This document shows, piece by piece, positions 16,365 through 26,568 of a DNA stretch of 64,000 nt (positions within the stretch are counted from its first letter, which is position 1; each line of letters begins with the position of its first letter). The notes beneath the pieces are model-generated. The model was not told the DNA's origin, did no database searches, and worked only from the letters and a program-made list of their open reading frames with translations. The position numbers and the translations under genes were made by a program. The stretch comes from Bacteroidaceae bacterium (GTDB lineage Bacteria; Bacteroidota; Bacteroidia; Bacteroidales; Bacteroidaceae): the NCBI GenBank assembly GCA_017622495.1, contig JAGAQY010000034.1:1-64000 (forward strand). Direction: 5' to 3'.

Positions 16365-17006
16365 ATGAACACACTGAAAGCCGCTCTCTTCGACCTCGAC
16401 GGGGTCATCATCGACACCGAGAGTCAGTACTCTCTCTTTTGGGGTAGCATAGGCCGCCAATACCGCCCCGACGTGCCCGACTTTGCCGAACGCATCAAGG
16501 GTACTACCCTCGAGAGCATCTACAGCAATTGGTTTACCCACCTCGAAGACCAACTACCGGAGATAACACGCCAGCTCGACGAGTTTGAGCAACAGATGCA
16601 GTACACTTACATCGAGGGCGTATGCTCCTTCATCAAGAGCTTGCGCGAGGTCGGCATCAAGACAGCCATCGTCACCGCCAGCAATGAGGCGAAGATGCGT
16701 AGCGTGTTGCGCGTACACCCCGAGCTCCCTACCCTCTTCGACCGCATACTCACCTCGAAGGACTATGCCGCAGGCAAGCCCGCCCCCGACTGCTATATCG
16801 AGGGAGCCAAAGCCTTCGGTGCCCGCCCCGAAGAGTGCGTGGTGTTTGAGGACAGCATCAATGGCTTGCGTGCCGGGCGCGACTCAGGAGCCTTCGTCGT
16901 GGCACTCACCACCACCAACCCCTACGAGGCCGTAGCACCACTGGCCGACATCGTCATCGAGAATTTCAAAGGAATGACTCTTGATGAATTAAAGGCCAAA
17001 GGTTAA
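16365..17006 (+). CDS. HAD-superfamily phosphatase (beta-phosphoglucomutase-like)
   Basis: A 213-residue cytoplasmic HAD hydrolase of subfamily IA. It has motif I FDLDGVIID (about 9-17), the cap helices (about 20-75), motif II Thr/Ser in KTAIVTASNEAKM (about 98-110), motif III Lys in YAAGKPAPDCY (about 133-143) and motif IV VVFEDSINGLRAGRDSG (about 157-173). The last is the VFEDSxxGxxAxxxAG pattern of beta-phosphoglucomutase-like proteins. The substrate is not decidable. It lies between the NagB-like gene and DUF418 on the same strand. Confidence 0.9.
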   Translation: MNTLKAALFDLDGVIIDTESQYSLFWGSIGRQYRPDVPDFAERIKGTTLESIYSNWFTHLEDQLPEITRQLDEFEQQMQYTYIEGVCSFIKSLREVGIKTAIVTASNEAKMRSVLRVHPELPTLFDRILTSKDYAAGKPAPDCYIEGAKAFGARPEECVVFEDSINGLRAGRDSGAFVVALTTTNPYEAVAPLADIVIENFKGMTLDELKAKG

Positions 17007-17083
17007 GGATTATGGGATTGACCTTAGTGACTTTAGCAACCTTAATCACCCCTACCAGCATTAAACTCTAAACACCAAATAAA

Positions 17084-18244
17084 ATGTCCAACCAACGTAT
17101 CAGCGCCATAGACTCACTGCGCGGCTTCGCCGTCATGGGCATCATGCTGCTCCACAACATCGAGCACTTCAACTACTACTCATTCCCCAAGACTGAACTT
17201 CCCTGGCTGCGCTCGCTCGACAGCAACATTTGGGATATGATGTTCTTCACCTTCTCAGGCAAGGCCTATGCCATCTTTGCCCTGCTCTTCGGCTTCACCT
17301 TCTATCTACAGAGCCACCATGCCGAGCAGCGCGGTGAAGACTTCAAGTACCGCTACATGTGGCGCTTGGTGCTGCTCCTTGGCTTCGGTTTCATCAACTC
17401 GCTCTTCTTCCCCGGCGAGATACTGGTGCTCTACGCCATCCTCGGCTTTGCCCTCGTGCCCATACGCCATTGGAGCAACAAGGCCCTGCTGTGGACCGCC
17501 GTGATACTGATGCTGCAACCCGTAGAGTGGGCAAAGGTGATCTATGCCGCCATCTGCCCCGAAGCCAATCCACAGCAGATGATATTCTCCTTGGGCGATG
17601 TATACCCCCAGTTGGGTGGCACCTCACTGTGGGAGATGATGAAGGTCAACTTCGTCACCGGACAGCTCGCCAGTCTCAACTGGGCGTGGTGCTATGGTCG
17701 CGTATTCCAGACCACCTCACTCTTCATCTTCGGTCTGCTGATAGGCCGCATGGGACTGTTCCGCACCTCTACGGAGGAGGAGCTCTCACGTAGCCGCACC
17801 CTATGGACCAAGGTGCTCTGCTACTCCGCCCCACTGGCACTCATCCTCTACTACGGCAAGCGTTTCCTCTTTGCCCAGATCGACAATCCTTTCATGAAGG
17901 CCTCCATCACCACCATTTTCAATTCGTGGTATAACCTCTTCTTCATGCTCAGCATCGTGGGTATATTCCTATTATTATATTGGACACGCCCCACAGGTTT
18001 GCAGCGCTGGCTTGTGCCTTATGGGAAGATGAGCCTCACCAACTACGTCACCCAATCCATTATCGGCAGCTTCCTATACTTCGGCTACGGACTCGGTCTC
18101 CATGCCAAGTGCGGCACCACCGTGAGCATCTGCATCGGCATCGTATTCCTCATCCTGCAAGTATCATTTGCCCACTGGTGGATGGCTCGCCACAAGCGCG
18201 GCCCGCTGGAGAGCATCTGGCACAAGCTGACGTGGATAAAGTAA
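17084..18244 (+). CDS. DUF418 family membrane protein
   Basis: A 386-residue membrane protein with about eight to ten transmembrane helices. It begins with RISAIDSLRGFAVMGIMLLHN (about 5-25), the hallmark of the DUF418/YeiB-like acyltransferase-type family, and ends with the DUF418 C-terminal region (YGKMSLTNYVTQSIIGSFLYFGYGLGL, about 321-347; FAHWWMARHKRGPLESIWHKLTWIK at the end). The function is unknown; related families move acyl groups onto surface sugars. It starts 77 nt after the HAD gene. Confidence 0.88.
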   Translation: MSNQRISAIDSLRGFAVMGIMLLHNIEHFNYYSFPKTELPWLRSLDSNIWDMMFFTFSGKAYAIFALLFGFTFYLQSHHAEQRGEDFKYRYMWRLVLLLGFGFINSLFFPGEILVLYAILGFALVPIRHWSNKALLWTAVILMLQPVEWAKVIYAAICPEANPQQMIFSLGDVYPQLGGTSLWEMMKVNFVTGQLASLNWAWCYGRVFQTTSLFIFGLLIGRMGLFRTSTEEELSRSRTLWTKVLCYSAPLALILYYGKRFLFAQIDNPFMKASITTIFNSWYNLFFMLSIVGIFLLLYWTRPTGLQRWLVPYGKMSLTNYVTQSIIGSFLYFGYGLGLHAKCGTTVSICIGIVFLILQVSFAHWWMARHKRGPLESIWHKLTWIK

Positions 18245-18298
18245 GACAAGGCAATAGTATAGGAGTTGACCATTGATACAAATACCCACTACGATGGT

Positions 18299-18378
18299 GT
18301 CATCCTGAGCCACGCGAAGGATCCCTCAGTGGACTCTGCCAACGACTTTGCGAGATGTTTCACTTCGTTCAACATGAC
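18299..18378. repeat. GTCATCCTGAG-type intergenic inverted repeat
   Basis: The left end reads GTCATCCTGAGCCACGCGAA and the right end is a diverged complement ending TTCGTTCAACATGAC, so the two ends can pair. This resembles interspersed GTCATCCTGAGCGAAGCGAAGGAT-type repeats seen in other bacterial genomes. The rest of 18245-18463 holds only this element and the fumarase terminator. Confidence 0.5.
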
Positions 18379-18413
18379 ACGATACGTTTTTAGACAACAT
18401 CTATACCAAACAA

Positions 18414-18445
18414 AAAGAAGGAGTTGCTAGTGCAACTCCTTCTTT
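18414..18445 (-). terminator. Terminator of the fumarase operon
   Basis: Perfect 14-bp stem AAAGAAGGAGTTGC / GCAACTCCTTCTTT with a TAGT loop. On the minus strand it is followed by TTGTTTGG after the T-rich arm, and it lies just past the fumarase stop at 18464. It can also act on the plus strand for the convergent DUF418 gene. Confidence 0.8.
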
Positions 18446-18463
18446 ATTATCAGCAATCACCAA

Positions 18464-20104
18464 TTACTTCATCGGGCAGGTGGGCTTCAGCTGCTTGAAG
18501 AAGTCGTTGCCCTTGTCGTCTACGAGGATGAATGCGGGGAAGTCCTCCACCTCAATCTTCCAGATGGCCTCCATGCCGAGCTCGGGATACTCTACGCACT
18601 CGATGCTCTTGATGTTGTTCTGCGCCAGGATAGCGGCAGGACCACCGATAGAGCCGAGGTAGAATCCGCCATGCTTCTTGCATGCATCGGTGACGCACTG
18701 TGCGCGGTTGCCCTTGGCCAGCATGATCATGCTGCCGCCGTGGCTCTGGAAGAGGTCCACATAGGGGTCCATACGTCCGGCTGTGGTGGGGCCCATCGAG
18801 CCACAAGCCATGCCGGCAGGTGTCTTGGCGGGACCAGCGTAGTAGATGGGATGGTCCTTGATATACTGGGGCAGGTCTTCGCCACGGTCGAGGCGCTCCT
18901 TCAGCTTGGCATGCGCGATGTCGCGGCCCACGATGATGGTACCATTGAGCGAGAGGCGTGTAGCCACGGGATGCTTGGTAAGCTCAGCCAAGATCTCGGG
19001 CATGGGGCGGTTGAGGTCGATGCGCACTACATCACCCTCGCCGGCATTGCGCAATTCCTCAGGAATGAGGCTGCCTGGATTGTCGTCCATCTTCTCAATC
19101 CAGATACCGTCCTTATTGATCTTGCACTTGATGTTGCGGTCGGCCGAGCAGGATACGCCAAGGCCTACGGGACAAGAGGCACCGTGACGGGGCAGTCGGA
19201 TGATGCGCACGTCGTGTGCCATGTACTTACCGCCAAACTGTGCACCGAGGCCGATGCGATAGGCCTCTTCGAGCACCTTCTTCTCCAGCTCTACATCGCG
19301 GAAGGCACGACCCGTCTCATCGCCCGTGGTGGGCAGGTTGTCGTAGTAGTGTGTCGAGGCGAGCTTCACGGTGAGGAGGTTCTTCTCGGCCGATGTGCCA
19401 CCGATAACGAAGGCGATATGGTAGGGCGGACAAGCGGCGGTGCCGAGTGTCTTCATCTTCTCCACCATAAAGGGCACCAGCGTGTCGGGGTTGAGCAGCG
19501 CCTTGGTCTCCTGGTAGAGGTAGGTCTTGTTAGCCGAGCCACCACCCTTGGTCACGCAGAGGAAGTGATACTCCATGCCCTCGGTAGCCTCGATATCGAT
19601 CTGTGCGGGCAGGTTGCAGCGGGTGTTCACCTCGTTGTACATGTCGAGCGGAGCGTTCTGCGAGTAGCGCAGGTTCTCCTCGGTATAGGTCTTGTAAACG
19701 CCCAGTGAGAGAGCCTCCTCGTCGCAGAAGCCTGTCCATACCTGCTGGCCCTTCTCGCCATGGATGATGGCCGTACCCGTATCCTGGCACAAGGGGAGCT
19801 TGCCCTTGGCCGACACCTCGGCATTGCGCAGGAAGGTGAGGGCTACATACTTGTCGTTGTCGCTGGCCTCGGGGTCGCTCAGGATCTTCGCCACCTGCTC
19901 GTTGTGGGCACGGCGGAGGAGGAACGACACGTCGCGGAAGGCGGCGTTGGCCATAGCAGTTAAACCTTCGGGAGCAATCTTAAGCATAGGCTTGCCCTCG
20001 AACTCACCGACAGACACATAGTCTTTGGTCAACAGATAGTACTCGGTGTCATCCTTTCCTAACTGGAACATCGGTGCATACTTGAATTCCGGTGTGGTTG
20101 CCAT
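18464..20104 (-). CDS. Fumarate hydratase, class I (iron-sulfur)
   Basis: A 546-residue two-part class I fumarase that interconverts fumarate and malate using an oxygen-sensitive 4Fe-4S cluster. The N-terminal domain has [17 protein letters not shown], with the first cluster Cys, then [33 protein letters not shown] and a second Cys region [14 protein letters not shown]. The C-terminal domain (about 360-546) has [14 protein letters not shown] linker sequence, [37 protein letters not shown] and the ending QLKPTCPMK. The Met at 20104 ([15 protein letters not shown]) is chosen; an upstream in-frame Met at 20197 would overlap hflX. It is the last gene of a minus-strand series with hflX, and gap sizes suggest cotranscription. 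Confidence 0.93.
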   Translation of the reverse strand: MATTPEFKYAPMFQLGKDDTEYYLLTKDYVSVGEFEGKPMLKIAPEGLTAMANAAFRDVSFLLRRAHNEQVAKILSDPEASDNDKYVALTFLRNAEVSAKGKLPLCQDTGTAIIHGEKGQQVWTGFCDEEALSLGVYKTYTEENLRYSQNAPLDMYNEVNTRCNLPAQIDIEATEGMEYHFLCVTKGGGSANKTYLYQETKALLNPDTLVPFMVEKMKTLGTAACPPYHIAFVIGGTSAEKNLLTVKLASTHYYDNLPTTGDETGRAFRDVELEKKVLEEAYRIGLGAQFGGKYMAHDVRIIRLPRHGASCPVGLGVSCSADRNIKCKINKDGIWIEKMDDNPGSLIPEELRNAGEGDVVRIDLNRPMPEILAELTKHPVATRLSLNGTIIVGRDIAHAKLKERLDRGEDLPQYIKDHPIYYAGPAKTPAGMACGSMGPTTAGRMDPYVDLFQSHGGSMIMLAKGNRAQCVTDACKKHGGFYLGSIGGPAAILAQNNIKSIECVEYPELGMEAIWKIEVEDFPAFILVDDKGNDFFKQLKPTCPMK

Positions 20105-20135
20105 AATTTTGAATTGTGAATTGTGGATTATGAAA

Positions 20136-21419
20136 TTATTCTTCGTACGTCTGATACAGGAAGTCGTTGTAGGGGTATTTCTGCACGTGAAGCTCACGCA
20201 CGCGGTTGTACATCATCGTCTTAAGGTTCTCTATGTTGTCACGTTCGCGGGCCGAGATGAAGATGCAGCTGTCGTGCATCTTGGCCATCCAGGTCTGCAT
20301 GAGCTCGTCGAGCGACACGTTCTCCTTGGTCTTGGGTGTGAGGTCGTCGGCCTCCTTCGGGGTGAAGGTGTAGGCATCGGTCTTGTTGAAGACGATGATG
20401 AGGGGCTTCTCGCTGCATCCGAGGTCGGCCAAGGTCTTCTCCACCACTTTAATCTGGTCTTCGAAGTCGGGGTGCGAGATGTCCACCACGTGGAGCAGGA
20501 GGTCGGCCTCGCGCACCTCATCGAGGGTCGACTTGAAGGAGTCGACGAGGTCTGTCGGTAGCTTGCGGATGAAGCCTACGGTGTCGGAGAGCAGGAACGG
20601 CAGGTTCTCGATGATGACCTTGCGCACGGTGGTGTCGAGCGTGGCGAAGAGCTTGTTCTCGGCAAACACCTCGCTCTTGGCAAGGAGGTTCATGAGGGTC
20701 GACTTGCCCACGTTGGTGTAGCCCACGAGGGCCACGCGGATGAGGCGACCACGGTTCTTGCGCTGGGTGGCCTTCTGCTTGTCAATCTCGGCCAGCTGCT
20801 TCTTGAGCAGCGACATGCGGTTGAGGATGATACGGCGGTCCATCTCGAGCTGCGTCTCACCCGGGCCACGCAGACCTACCGAGCCCTTACCGCCACCGGC
20901 ACCCGAGCCACCGCCCTGACGCTCGAGGTGAGTCCACAGGCGGGTGAGTCGGGGGAGCATATACTTATATTGCGCCAGCTCGACTTGGGTCTTGGCATTG
21001 GCCGTCTGGGCACGCATGGCAAAGATGTCGAGGATGAGCGACGTGCGGTCGAGGATCTTCACCTTCAGCTCGGCCTCGATGTTGCGGAGCTGCTTGGCCG
21101 AGAGCTCATCGTCGAAGATGACCATACCCACCTCGCGGCTCGGGGGGAGGTTGCCAAACTCGTCCTCCTCGGGCTCCTCGGCACAGAGCTCGATGTATTC
21201 GCGTATCTCCTGCAGCTTGCCCTTGCCCACATAGGTCACCGAGTTGGGCGAGTCGAGCTTCTGGGTGAAGCACTTCACCACCTCGGCACCCGCCGTCTCG
21301 GCCAGGAAGGCCAGCTCGTCGAGGTACTCCTGTGTCTTCTGCTCGTTCTGCGTCTGCGTGATGAGACCCACGAGGACGGCGCGTTCGGTCTGCGCCTCGG
21401 ATATTACAAATTCTTTCAT
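20136..21419 (-). CDS. hflX: Ribosome-associated GTPase HflX
   Basis: A 427-residue GTPase of the HflX family, which binds stalled 50S/70S ribosomes. The N-terminal HflX domain (about 1-170) contains [12 protein letters not shown] and [16 protein letters not shown], followed by the linker [27 protein letters not shown] (about 170-196) and a coiled helix with [11 protein letters not shown]. The G domain has G1 GYTNVGKST, switch region LDTTVRK, G3 DTVGF and G4 NKTD, with SARERDN near the end. Its start is [19 protein letters not shown]. It sits between the small lipoprotein and fumarase genes on the minus strand. Confidence 0.95.
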   Translation of the reverse strand: MKEFVISEAQTERAVLVGLITQTQNEQKTQEYLDELAFLAETAGAEVVKCFTQKLDSPNSVTYVGKGKLQEIREYIELCAEEPEEDEFGNLPPSREVGMVIFDDELSAKQLRNIEAELKVKILDRTSLILDIFAMRAQTANAKTQVELAQYKYMLPRLTRLWTHLERQGGGSGAGGGKGSVGLRGPGETQLEMDRRIILNRMSLLKKQLAEIDKQKATQRKNRGRLIRVALVGYTNVGKSTLMNLLAKSEVFAENKLFATLDTTVRKVIIENLPFLLSDTVGFIRKLPTDLVDSFKSTLDEVREADLLLHVVDISHPDFEDQIKVVEKTLADLGCSEKPLIIVFNKTDAYTFTPKEADDLTPKTKENVSLDELMQTWMAKMHDSCIFISARERDNIENLKTMMYNRVRELHVQKYPYNDFLYQTYEE

Positions 21420-21432
21420 CTATCGCTTCGGC

Positions 21433-21837
21433 TTATTGGGTGATACCGGGGTATCCGTTGTCATCGGCTTCGGGGCTTCGCTCCAGTGTCTTCACAGTGA
21501 CAATCTCTGTGCTCCCTTGCCCCTTCTCGTTCATGGCATACCCCTTGATATAGTATGTAGTGTTAGGCTTCAGCCCTGTGATGACACCATTGATGACACT
21601 GGCGGAATGGGTAGCCAATGCCTTCTCTGCTTTGCCATTGGCTACGCTGTTCTTTGAGGTGCCATAATAGAATCCGCAATCCTCCACACTGCCCTCAATC
21701 ACGGTCGTATGGCAGTATATGGCATCTACGGTGACACTGTCGGCAATGGTGGCTGTAAGCACAGGCGGCACTTCGGTATCACACGAGGTAATAGTCAGCA
21801 GTATGGTAGTCAGAATGGGGAATAATATCTTTTTCAT
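21433..21837 (-). CDS. Small lipoprotein with a fibronectin type III-like domain
   Basis: A 134-residue lipoprotein starting MKKILFPILTTILLTITSC, with lipobox Cys at about 19. The rest (about 25-118) reads like one fibronectin type III/Ig-like beta-sandwich, with the ending GLKPNTTYYIKGYAMNEKGQGSTEIVTVKT typical of such domains. The tail SPEADDNGYPGITQ is acidic. It lies 15 nt after the M6 protease gene and 13 nt before hflX, so it belongs to that transcript. The partner is unknown. Confidence 0.65.
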   Translation of the reverse strand: MKKILFPILTTILLTITSCDTEVPPVLTATIADSVTVDAIYCHTTVIEGSVEDCGFYYGTSKNSVANGKAEKALATHSASVINGVITGLKPNTTYYIKGYAMNEKGQGSTEIVTVKTLERSPEADDNGYPGITQ

Positions 21838-21851
21838 CTTGTCCTATCGCA

Positions 21852-24800
21852 TTAACGTTTCACATAAACTTTAGTTTTCTCAATCATATAGACGCCTTCG
21901 CTGAGGTGTGTGATTTCGTTGATGCCCTTCTGGCCATCTATCGCACATACCTTGCGGCCCATCATGTCGTATATGGTGATTGTACGTTCCTCGGGCAGAG
22001 TGACATACACGATGCCGTTCTTGGAGGTAACGGTGTACTCATATACAATCTCCTCCGGCTCGCCCTGCATCTGTATGCGGAACATGGGAGCACCCTGTGC
22101 ATTGGCAGAGGGCACGATGTAGGCAGAGAAGGGATTCACCTTGAATTTCTCGGGCACAAACACGCTACCGGCATTGTAAGCGTCAAACTTAGAGCCCACA
22201 TTGAGTGCATTGATGCCGGCATCGGCGGCAAGGGCGTCATAGTTGGGTACAAATGTGAAGTCCTTACCCACAGTACCTACTAGATTGCCGGTAGCCTGTA
22301 TAGTAGCATTAGCAGCCGCGAACGAAACCATGCCACTCAGCGAGTTAGCACCATACTCCGGATTGTTGGGCATGGCAATGATATAAGGTACATTGGCTTT
22401 TAATTCTGTAGCAGCGGCGAAAGCGCCACCCTCGTACTGTGCCAACCAGAAATGGTGGTTTGCAGCCTTGCCAAAGGGTGCGATATCACCCTTGGTGCTA
22501 TGCACAAACTGCTGCACATCGAATGGCAGGGCGATAGTCTCCCATCCTGCCGAGCTCTCCAATCCCGTAGTCTGAGTGAACGAGCGCTGGTAGTTCACAC
22601 ACTTCGCGGTGAATGAACGGGGAGCATAGAAAGGATAGCTTGCCTCCAGCTCCAACGAGTCGGTCTGTCCATTCTCAATCAAAGCCATGCGTTTGGCACT
22701 GATTAGCGGATGCGCAAACTCGATATCGTCGTTCACATACACGAGAAGGTTGTGATAAGAGGTCTCGTCAAACATATCTGCCGTGATGGGCAAGTCAATA
22801 TCCCATACAACAGCATTCAGTGAGATACATCCGTAGAACAGCTCCTTACCTACGCTCTTCAAGGCAGCACCACCCACTGTCACACTACGCAACTGTGTAG
22901 CATTGCTGAAGGCCCTGTCATCAATACCGCTAATAGCATAGGCAACAGAGTCATAGGTCACCTCATCGCCTATAGTGATATGGCCAACGTAGGAGTCGGC
23001 ATCATTGCCATCGAAGCCTCCTGACACCTTAGCACGCGGAGTCACGGTAGACTCAATACGATAGGTAGCGCCATCGGTCTCAAACCAGTTGTCGAGCCTA
23101 TAATAGGGAGATCGTCTGTACCCTTCCTTGCGAAGGATATAGTAGATGGTAGCCTTCTCTGTTGTGGCAAAAGGCCCATCATAGCGATGGCTATAAGCTG
23201 TAGGTGTGGTGCCGTCCAGCGTATAGAATATAGCTATGGTAGAGTCATTGGTGACGAAGTATACGCTATCGTTGTCTATCTTCTCTTCAACCTCAACTTC
23301 CAGTTGCTGTAGCATAGTATCTACAATCTCCACCTCTACCGTATTGGAGTAGCGCGAATACACGCTGTCTCTTGCACTGCGTACAGAGACGCGGTAGAGG
23401 CCGCCGTCAAGGTTCTCGAACCTGCAAGAATCCTCCTCCGTACGCTCGGCATAGATAACGGTGCTATAGTAGCGTTTCTCAGTAGTGCTCCGCTCATCGG
23501 CTGCAGCCTTAGGAGCGGTTTGCATAGCCTGCGCCATGCGTTTGCCGCAATCTTGAGGCATGCTTGTGGGGTATAGCTGGCGATACTGTGTTCTCTTGGG
23601 AGCTTCGCTACTTTCTTCTTCCTCTTCATCCTCACCAAGCAGTTCCTTGGAGCGGTCACCGGGAAGCACATAGATATAGTCAAGATCGACTCGTGTTGAC
23701 TCCGTAGTGGGTGTCTTATCGTTGTCACGGGTATCCATATACAGGAATGAGCTGGTACCTATCGTATCCATCACCACGAAGTAGTGTAGCCACTCATGGT
23801 CGTCAACAGGGATGCCATAGCCAAACAGCCCATCGCCCCATGCGTCGTCACCTACAGCCATAATCATATAGGCATCCTTATCAGAAGCAGCACTCTTGCG
23901 CACACTAAAGATGACAGTAAAATGTGTAGAGTCACAACCTATTTTGGGAGTCATCAGGGCGCCACGCGCAGAAGAAGACCCCATGCGAATGGCCTCATCA
24001 AGTCCGAAGACATTCTGTCCCATCCATCCCTTTTGGTTGGTATAACTATCGAGCGACATGCCTATATCGGAGTTGCCCTGCTTCACCTTGTCGAAATCTT
24101 CGTCGAGCATGTAGGGATTCTCCTCAAGCAGTTCGAGCTGCACCTCATACTCCTTGATTCCCGGAATCTCATCCCATGTAATAGAGAAAGCATTCTCGGT
24201 AATATCAGTAGCCTCGTTCAATGTAGGCACGGGCAGAGCGCCCTTCATGAACGAGAATGTCACCACTCCGTTGTTCATGGAGATGTCGGTTATATCCTTA
24301 CCCATATATTCATCAGCATATACCTTCGCAGCAGGCTTGGATGTGGCCGTCAGCTCAGTATTGCCCGATGTGCCCGGATAGGTATCGCCTGAGAGTGAAT
24401 TCTTGTCGAGTTTATTGTCTGCAGGAATAATGGTCATGCGCTGATGCGACATTTCGTTGTTCACAGCATTGGCTTTCCATGCCATCTCCTGATAGTCTAC
24501 ATGAATCACCAGCATTCCTTCGGCAGGAGCAAAAGTATCCCACTTGCTTTTCTTGTGATTCTCTACAATATAATATTCATCTGCATTGGCATCATTGATA
24601 ATCTTGTATGCCGTACCGCCTTCGCTCATGGGAGTGAGTGTAACGTCGGTTGGGACATCCAATACGACCAGATCCTTCCATCCGAGGAAGTCCTTCTCAT
24701 AGCCCGTATATCCACAGGGAGTATGTCCGTTGTTGTTGTAGCAGCCATAGTCCATCAGGCTCCAGCTGTTCATGCCGAATCCGTTGGAGTCATCCGTAGG

Positions 24801-25790
24801 ATAGAAGTCGGGCAAGCCGAGGCAGTGAGAGAACTCATGGCAGAAGGTTCCTATGCCGTCCAATGACTTATGCGTACTTTCGTCCCACCCGTCAAGCTCG
24901 TTATTACAGGCGTACTTGCTGATCTTCACACCATCTATCGACAGTTCGTTAGCCAGCTGCCACTGGTGCGGCCAAATGGTATTCTCCAGTTCGGCTGCAT
25001 TTGAGGCCTCGCCATAACCGGCATAGATAACATATACGATATCGACATAACCGTCACCGTTGTTGTCAAACTTGGCAAAATCGGTCATCGAGTTGGCCTG
25101 TCGGCATGCATCTTCCACCATCTTGCGGGCATTCTTATCGTTGCCTTCCTCATCGTTGCCACCATAGTACTCCATATTATTACTCAGAGTGACAGGCCCA
25201 ATGATCTCAAACTTAGGCATGAACTTACCCTCCGACTGGTCTTCGAAGTACTCCTTCACACTGCCATAGCCTCCCTCGTCTTTATAGTCGTCACCATTGA
25301 TATGGCCTTCAAAGGCGGCTTTGGGGTCAGATGACACAAATTTCACATCGGAATATTGCACCAGAAGCACGGGAACGTGAACATCGCCCTGCGCCGGCAC
25401 CTCTGCCACTTTCTGCGGTGAACGGGCTGCACGCACACGCTGTGCCGTGCTCTCACGCTGCATAGCTACACCATACAATTCATTTACGCTGGGGAGTGCC
25501 TTTACAAACTCCATTTCCTCCTGTCCACGGCTTTCCCGAGCATGAGCCAGGCGCTTGCTTGCCACGATTTTGCCATCGGCAATATCGGCATAGTAGTATC
25601 CCTTACCGTTGGTCTTCACCACCACACCATCTTCTGTCATCAGGTAGTGAAAATGTTCGTCACCTCGCTGGGTCAGTGTCAGCACTGTGCCATCAGGTTG
25701 CTTCACCTCGATAGTGATGCGCTTGGCAGGTACGGCCCACATCGTAAGCGTACACACACACAGCATCACTGCAAAAAACAATCTTTTCAT
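21852..25790 (-). CDS. Large secreted M6-family metalloprotease with T9SS-type tail
   Basis: A 1312-residue secreted protease. The start MKRLFFAVMLCVCTLTMWAVPA gives a clear signal peptide; an in-frame Met two codons upstream (25796) is also possible. The protease domain (about 40-490) has the zinc site HEFSHCLGLPD (about 316-326), the HExxHxxGxxD pattern of M6 (immune inhibitor A-like) peptidases, and a propeptide-like beginning. The middle has beta-sandwich domains, a disordered acidic patch LLGEDEEEEESSE (about 719-731), and YTLDGTTPTAYSHRYDGPF, a chitobiase/Ig-like motif. The C-terminal region (about 1240-1312) looks like a type A T9SS sorting domain (ITIYDMMGRKVCAI..LSEGVYMIEKTKVYVKR). 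Expected location is the cell surface or outside the cell. Confidence 0.88.
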   Translation of the reverse strand: MKRLFFAVMLCVCTLTMWAVPAKRITIEVKQPDGTVLTLTQRGDEHFHYLMTEDGVVVKTNGKGYYYADIADGKIVASKRLAHARESRGQEEMEFVKALPSVNELYGVAMQRESTAQRVRAARSPQKVAEVPAQGDVHVPVLLVQYSDVKFVSSDPKAAFEGHINGDDYKDEGGYGSVKEYFEDQSEGKFMPKFEIIGPVTLSNNMEYYGGNDEEGNDKNARKMVEDACRQANSMTDFAKFDNNGDGYVDIVYVIYAGYGEASNAAELENTIWPHQWQLANELSIDGVKISKYACNNELDGWDESTHKSLDGIGTFCHEFSHCLGLPDFYPTDDSNGFGMNSWSLMDYGCYNNNGHTPCGYTGYEKDFLGWKDLVVLDVPTDVTLTPMSEGGTAYKIINDANADEYYIVENHKKSKWDTFAPAEGMLVIHVDYQEMAWKANAVNNEMSHQRMTIIPADNKLDKNSLSGDTYPGTSGNTELTATSKPAAKVYADEYMGKDITDISMNNGVVTFSFMKGALPVPTLNEATDITENAFSITWDEIPGIKEYEVQLELLEENPYMLDEDFDKVKQGNSDIGMSLDSYTNQKGWMGQNVFGLDEAIRMGSSSARGALMTPKIGCDSTHFTVIFSVRKSAASDKDAYMIMAVGDDAWGDGLFGYGIPVDDHEWLHYFVVMDTIGTSSFLYMDTRDNDKTPTTESTRVDLDYIYVLPGDRSKELLGEDEEEEESSEAPKRTQYRQLYPTSMPQDCGKRMAQAMQTAPKAAADERSTTEKRYYSTVIYAERTEEDSCRFENLDGGLYRVSVRSARDSVYSRYSNTVEVEIVDTMLQQLEVEVEEKIDNDSVYFVTNDSTIAIFYTLDGTTPTAYSHRYDGPFATTEKATIYYILRKEGYRRSPYYRLDNWFETDGATYRIESTVTPRAKVSGGFDGNDADSYVGHITIGDEVTYDSVAYAISGIDDRAFSNATQLRSVTVGGAALKSVGKELFYGCISLNAVVWDIDLPITADMFDETSYHNLLVYVNDDIEFAHPLISAKRMALIENGQTDSLELEASYPFYAPRSFTAKCVNYQRSFTQTTGLESSAGWETIALPFDVQQFVHSTKGDIAPFGKAANHHFWLAQYEGGAFAAATELKANVPYIIAMPNNPEYGANSLSGMVSFAAANATIQATGNLVGTVGKDFTFVPNYDALAADAGINALNVGSKFDAYNAGSVFVPEKFKVNPFSAYIVPSANAQGAPMFRIQMQGEPEEIVYEYTVTSKNGIVYVTLPEERTITIYDMMGRKVCAIDGQKGINEITHLSEGVYMIEKTKVYVKR

Positions 25791-25826
25791 ATACAATCTA
25801 CAATATTCCTAAATTTATATAAGGTG

Positions 25827-25834
25827 CAAATATA
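25827..25834 (-). promoter_or_regulatory. TAnnTTTG -7 box for the M6 protease/hflX/fumarase series
   Basis: TATATTTG on the minus strand, about 37 nt before the protease start. A canonical upstream TTG is missing at the expected distance. Confidence 0.45.
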
Positions 25835-25888
25835 CGAATAATTCATTGAATAGTAAGAATCCAGACCTCTTTTATCAAAAAAAAGAAG

Positions 25889-25896
25889 TACATTTG
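25889..25896 (+). promoter_or_regulatory. TAnnTTTG -7 box for the thioredoxin-like gene
   Basis: TACATTTG. Transcription would begin near 25903, which supports the internal Met at 25917 as start and a very short leader. Confidence 0.45.
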
Positions 25897-25916
25897 CAAA
25901 AAATATGAATACTAAG

Positions 25917-26411
25917 ATGAAAGCAAATAAGATTCTATTCTTCGCCATCTTCCTTATGGCGAGCATGGCTGCCAAAGCCCAACTCCCTTCAGTACAGCTC
26001 AAGACTTTGGAGGGAAAGACAATCAACACGGCCAAACTGAGCAATGACGGCAAACCTTTTATCATCAGTTTCTTTGCCACTTGGTGCAAGCCTTGCAACC
26101 GTGAGCTCAGCGCCATCCACGAGGTATATCCCGACTGGCAGGACGAGACAGGCGTAAAGGTTATCATCGTGTCGATAGACCAGGCACAGAACATCAACAA
26201 GGTAAAGCCCTTGGTCGATGGCAACGGTTGGGAATATGAGGTGCTGCTCGACCCCAACAGCGACTTCCGTCGCGCTTTGGGCGTACAGACCATACCACAC
26301 GTACTGGTCGTTGATGGTAAAGGAAAGATTGTAGATTCGCGCAGCGGATACACCGATGGCTCGGAGGAGCATCTCATCGAGAAGGTGCGTGAGTTGGTGA
26401 AAAAGAAGTAA
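25917..26411 (+). CDS. TlpA-family thiol-disulfide reductase
   Basis: A 164-residue secreted or periplasmic thioredoxin-fold protein. The signal peptide (about 1-21, MKANKILFFAIFLMASMAAKA) is followed by the TlpA/AhpC-TSA-like domain with ISFFATWCKPCNREL (CxxC at about 56-59), VKVIIVSIDQAQN and the cis-Pro region VQTIPHVLVVDGKGKI. The ending EKVRELVKKK is usual. It likely reduces disulfides in exported proteins. The alternative start at 25905 adds four residues. It lies upstream of DUF6029 and an Omp28-like thioredoxin-fold gene on the same strand. Confidence 0.85.
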   Translation: MKANKILFFAIFLMASMAAKAQLPSVQLKTLEGKTINTAKLSNDGKPFIISFFATWCKPCNRELSAIHEVYPDWQDETGVKVIIVSIDQAQNINKVKPLVDGNGWEYEVLLDPNSDFRRALGVQTIPHVLVVDGKGKIVDSRSGYTDGSEEHLIEKVRELVKKK

Positions 26412-26418
26412 TTTGTTT

Positions 26419-26519
26419 TGGTAGATAAATGTGAATGTATTAGGAGATAAAGGAAGATAAATGGAGATAAATGCCAATAGTTTTTACGCGCATAAGAACA
26501 TTCGGCCTTTATCTACCAA
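26419..26519. repeat. Inverted repeat TTGGTAGATAAA / TTTATCTACCAA
   Basis: Perfect 12-bp arms at 26419-26430 and 26508-26519 in the gap between the TlpA-like and DUF6029 genes. The loop carries further GGAGATAAA-like copies at about 26444, 26455 and 26464, and GACTATCTCC follows at about 26530. It may be a degenerate mobile repeat or a weak attenuator. Confidence 0.5.
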
Positions 26520-26568
26520 GGAGCAAAGCGACTATCTCCCTTTAACTCCATTAACTCCACAAAACACA

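Noticed and set aside
18671..19708. 345-codon open frame on the plus strand
   Set aside because: Entirely antisense to the well-supported class I fumarase gene.
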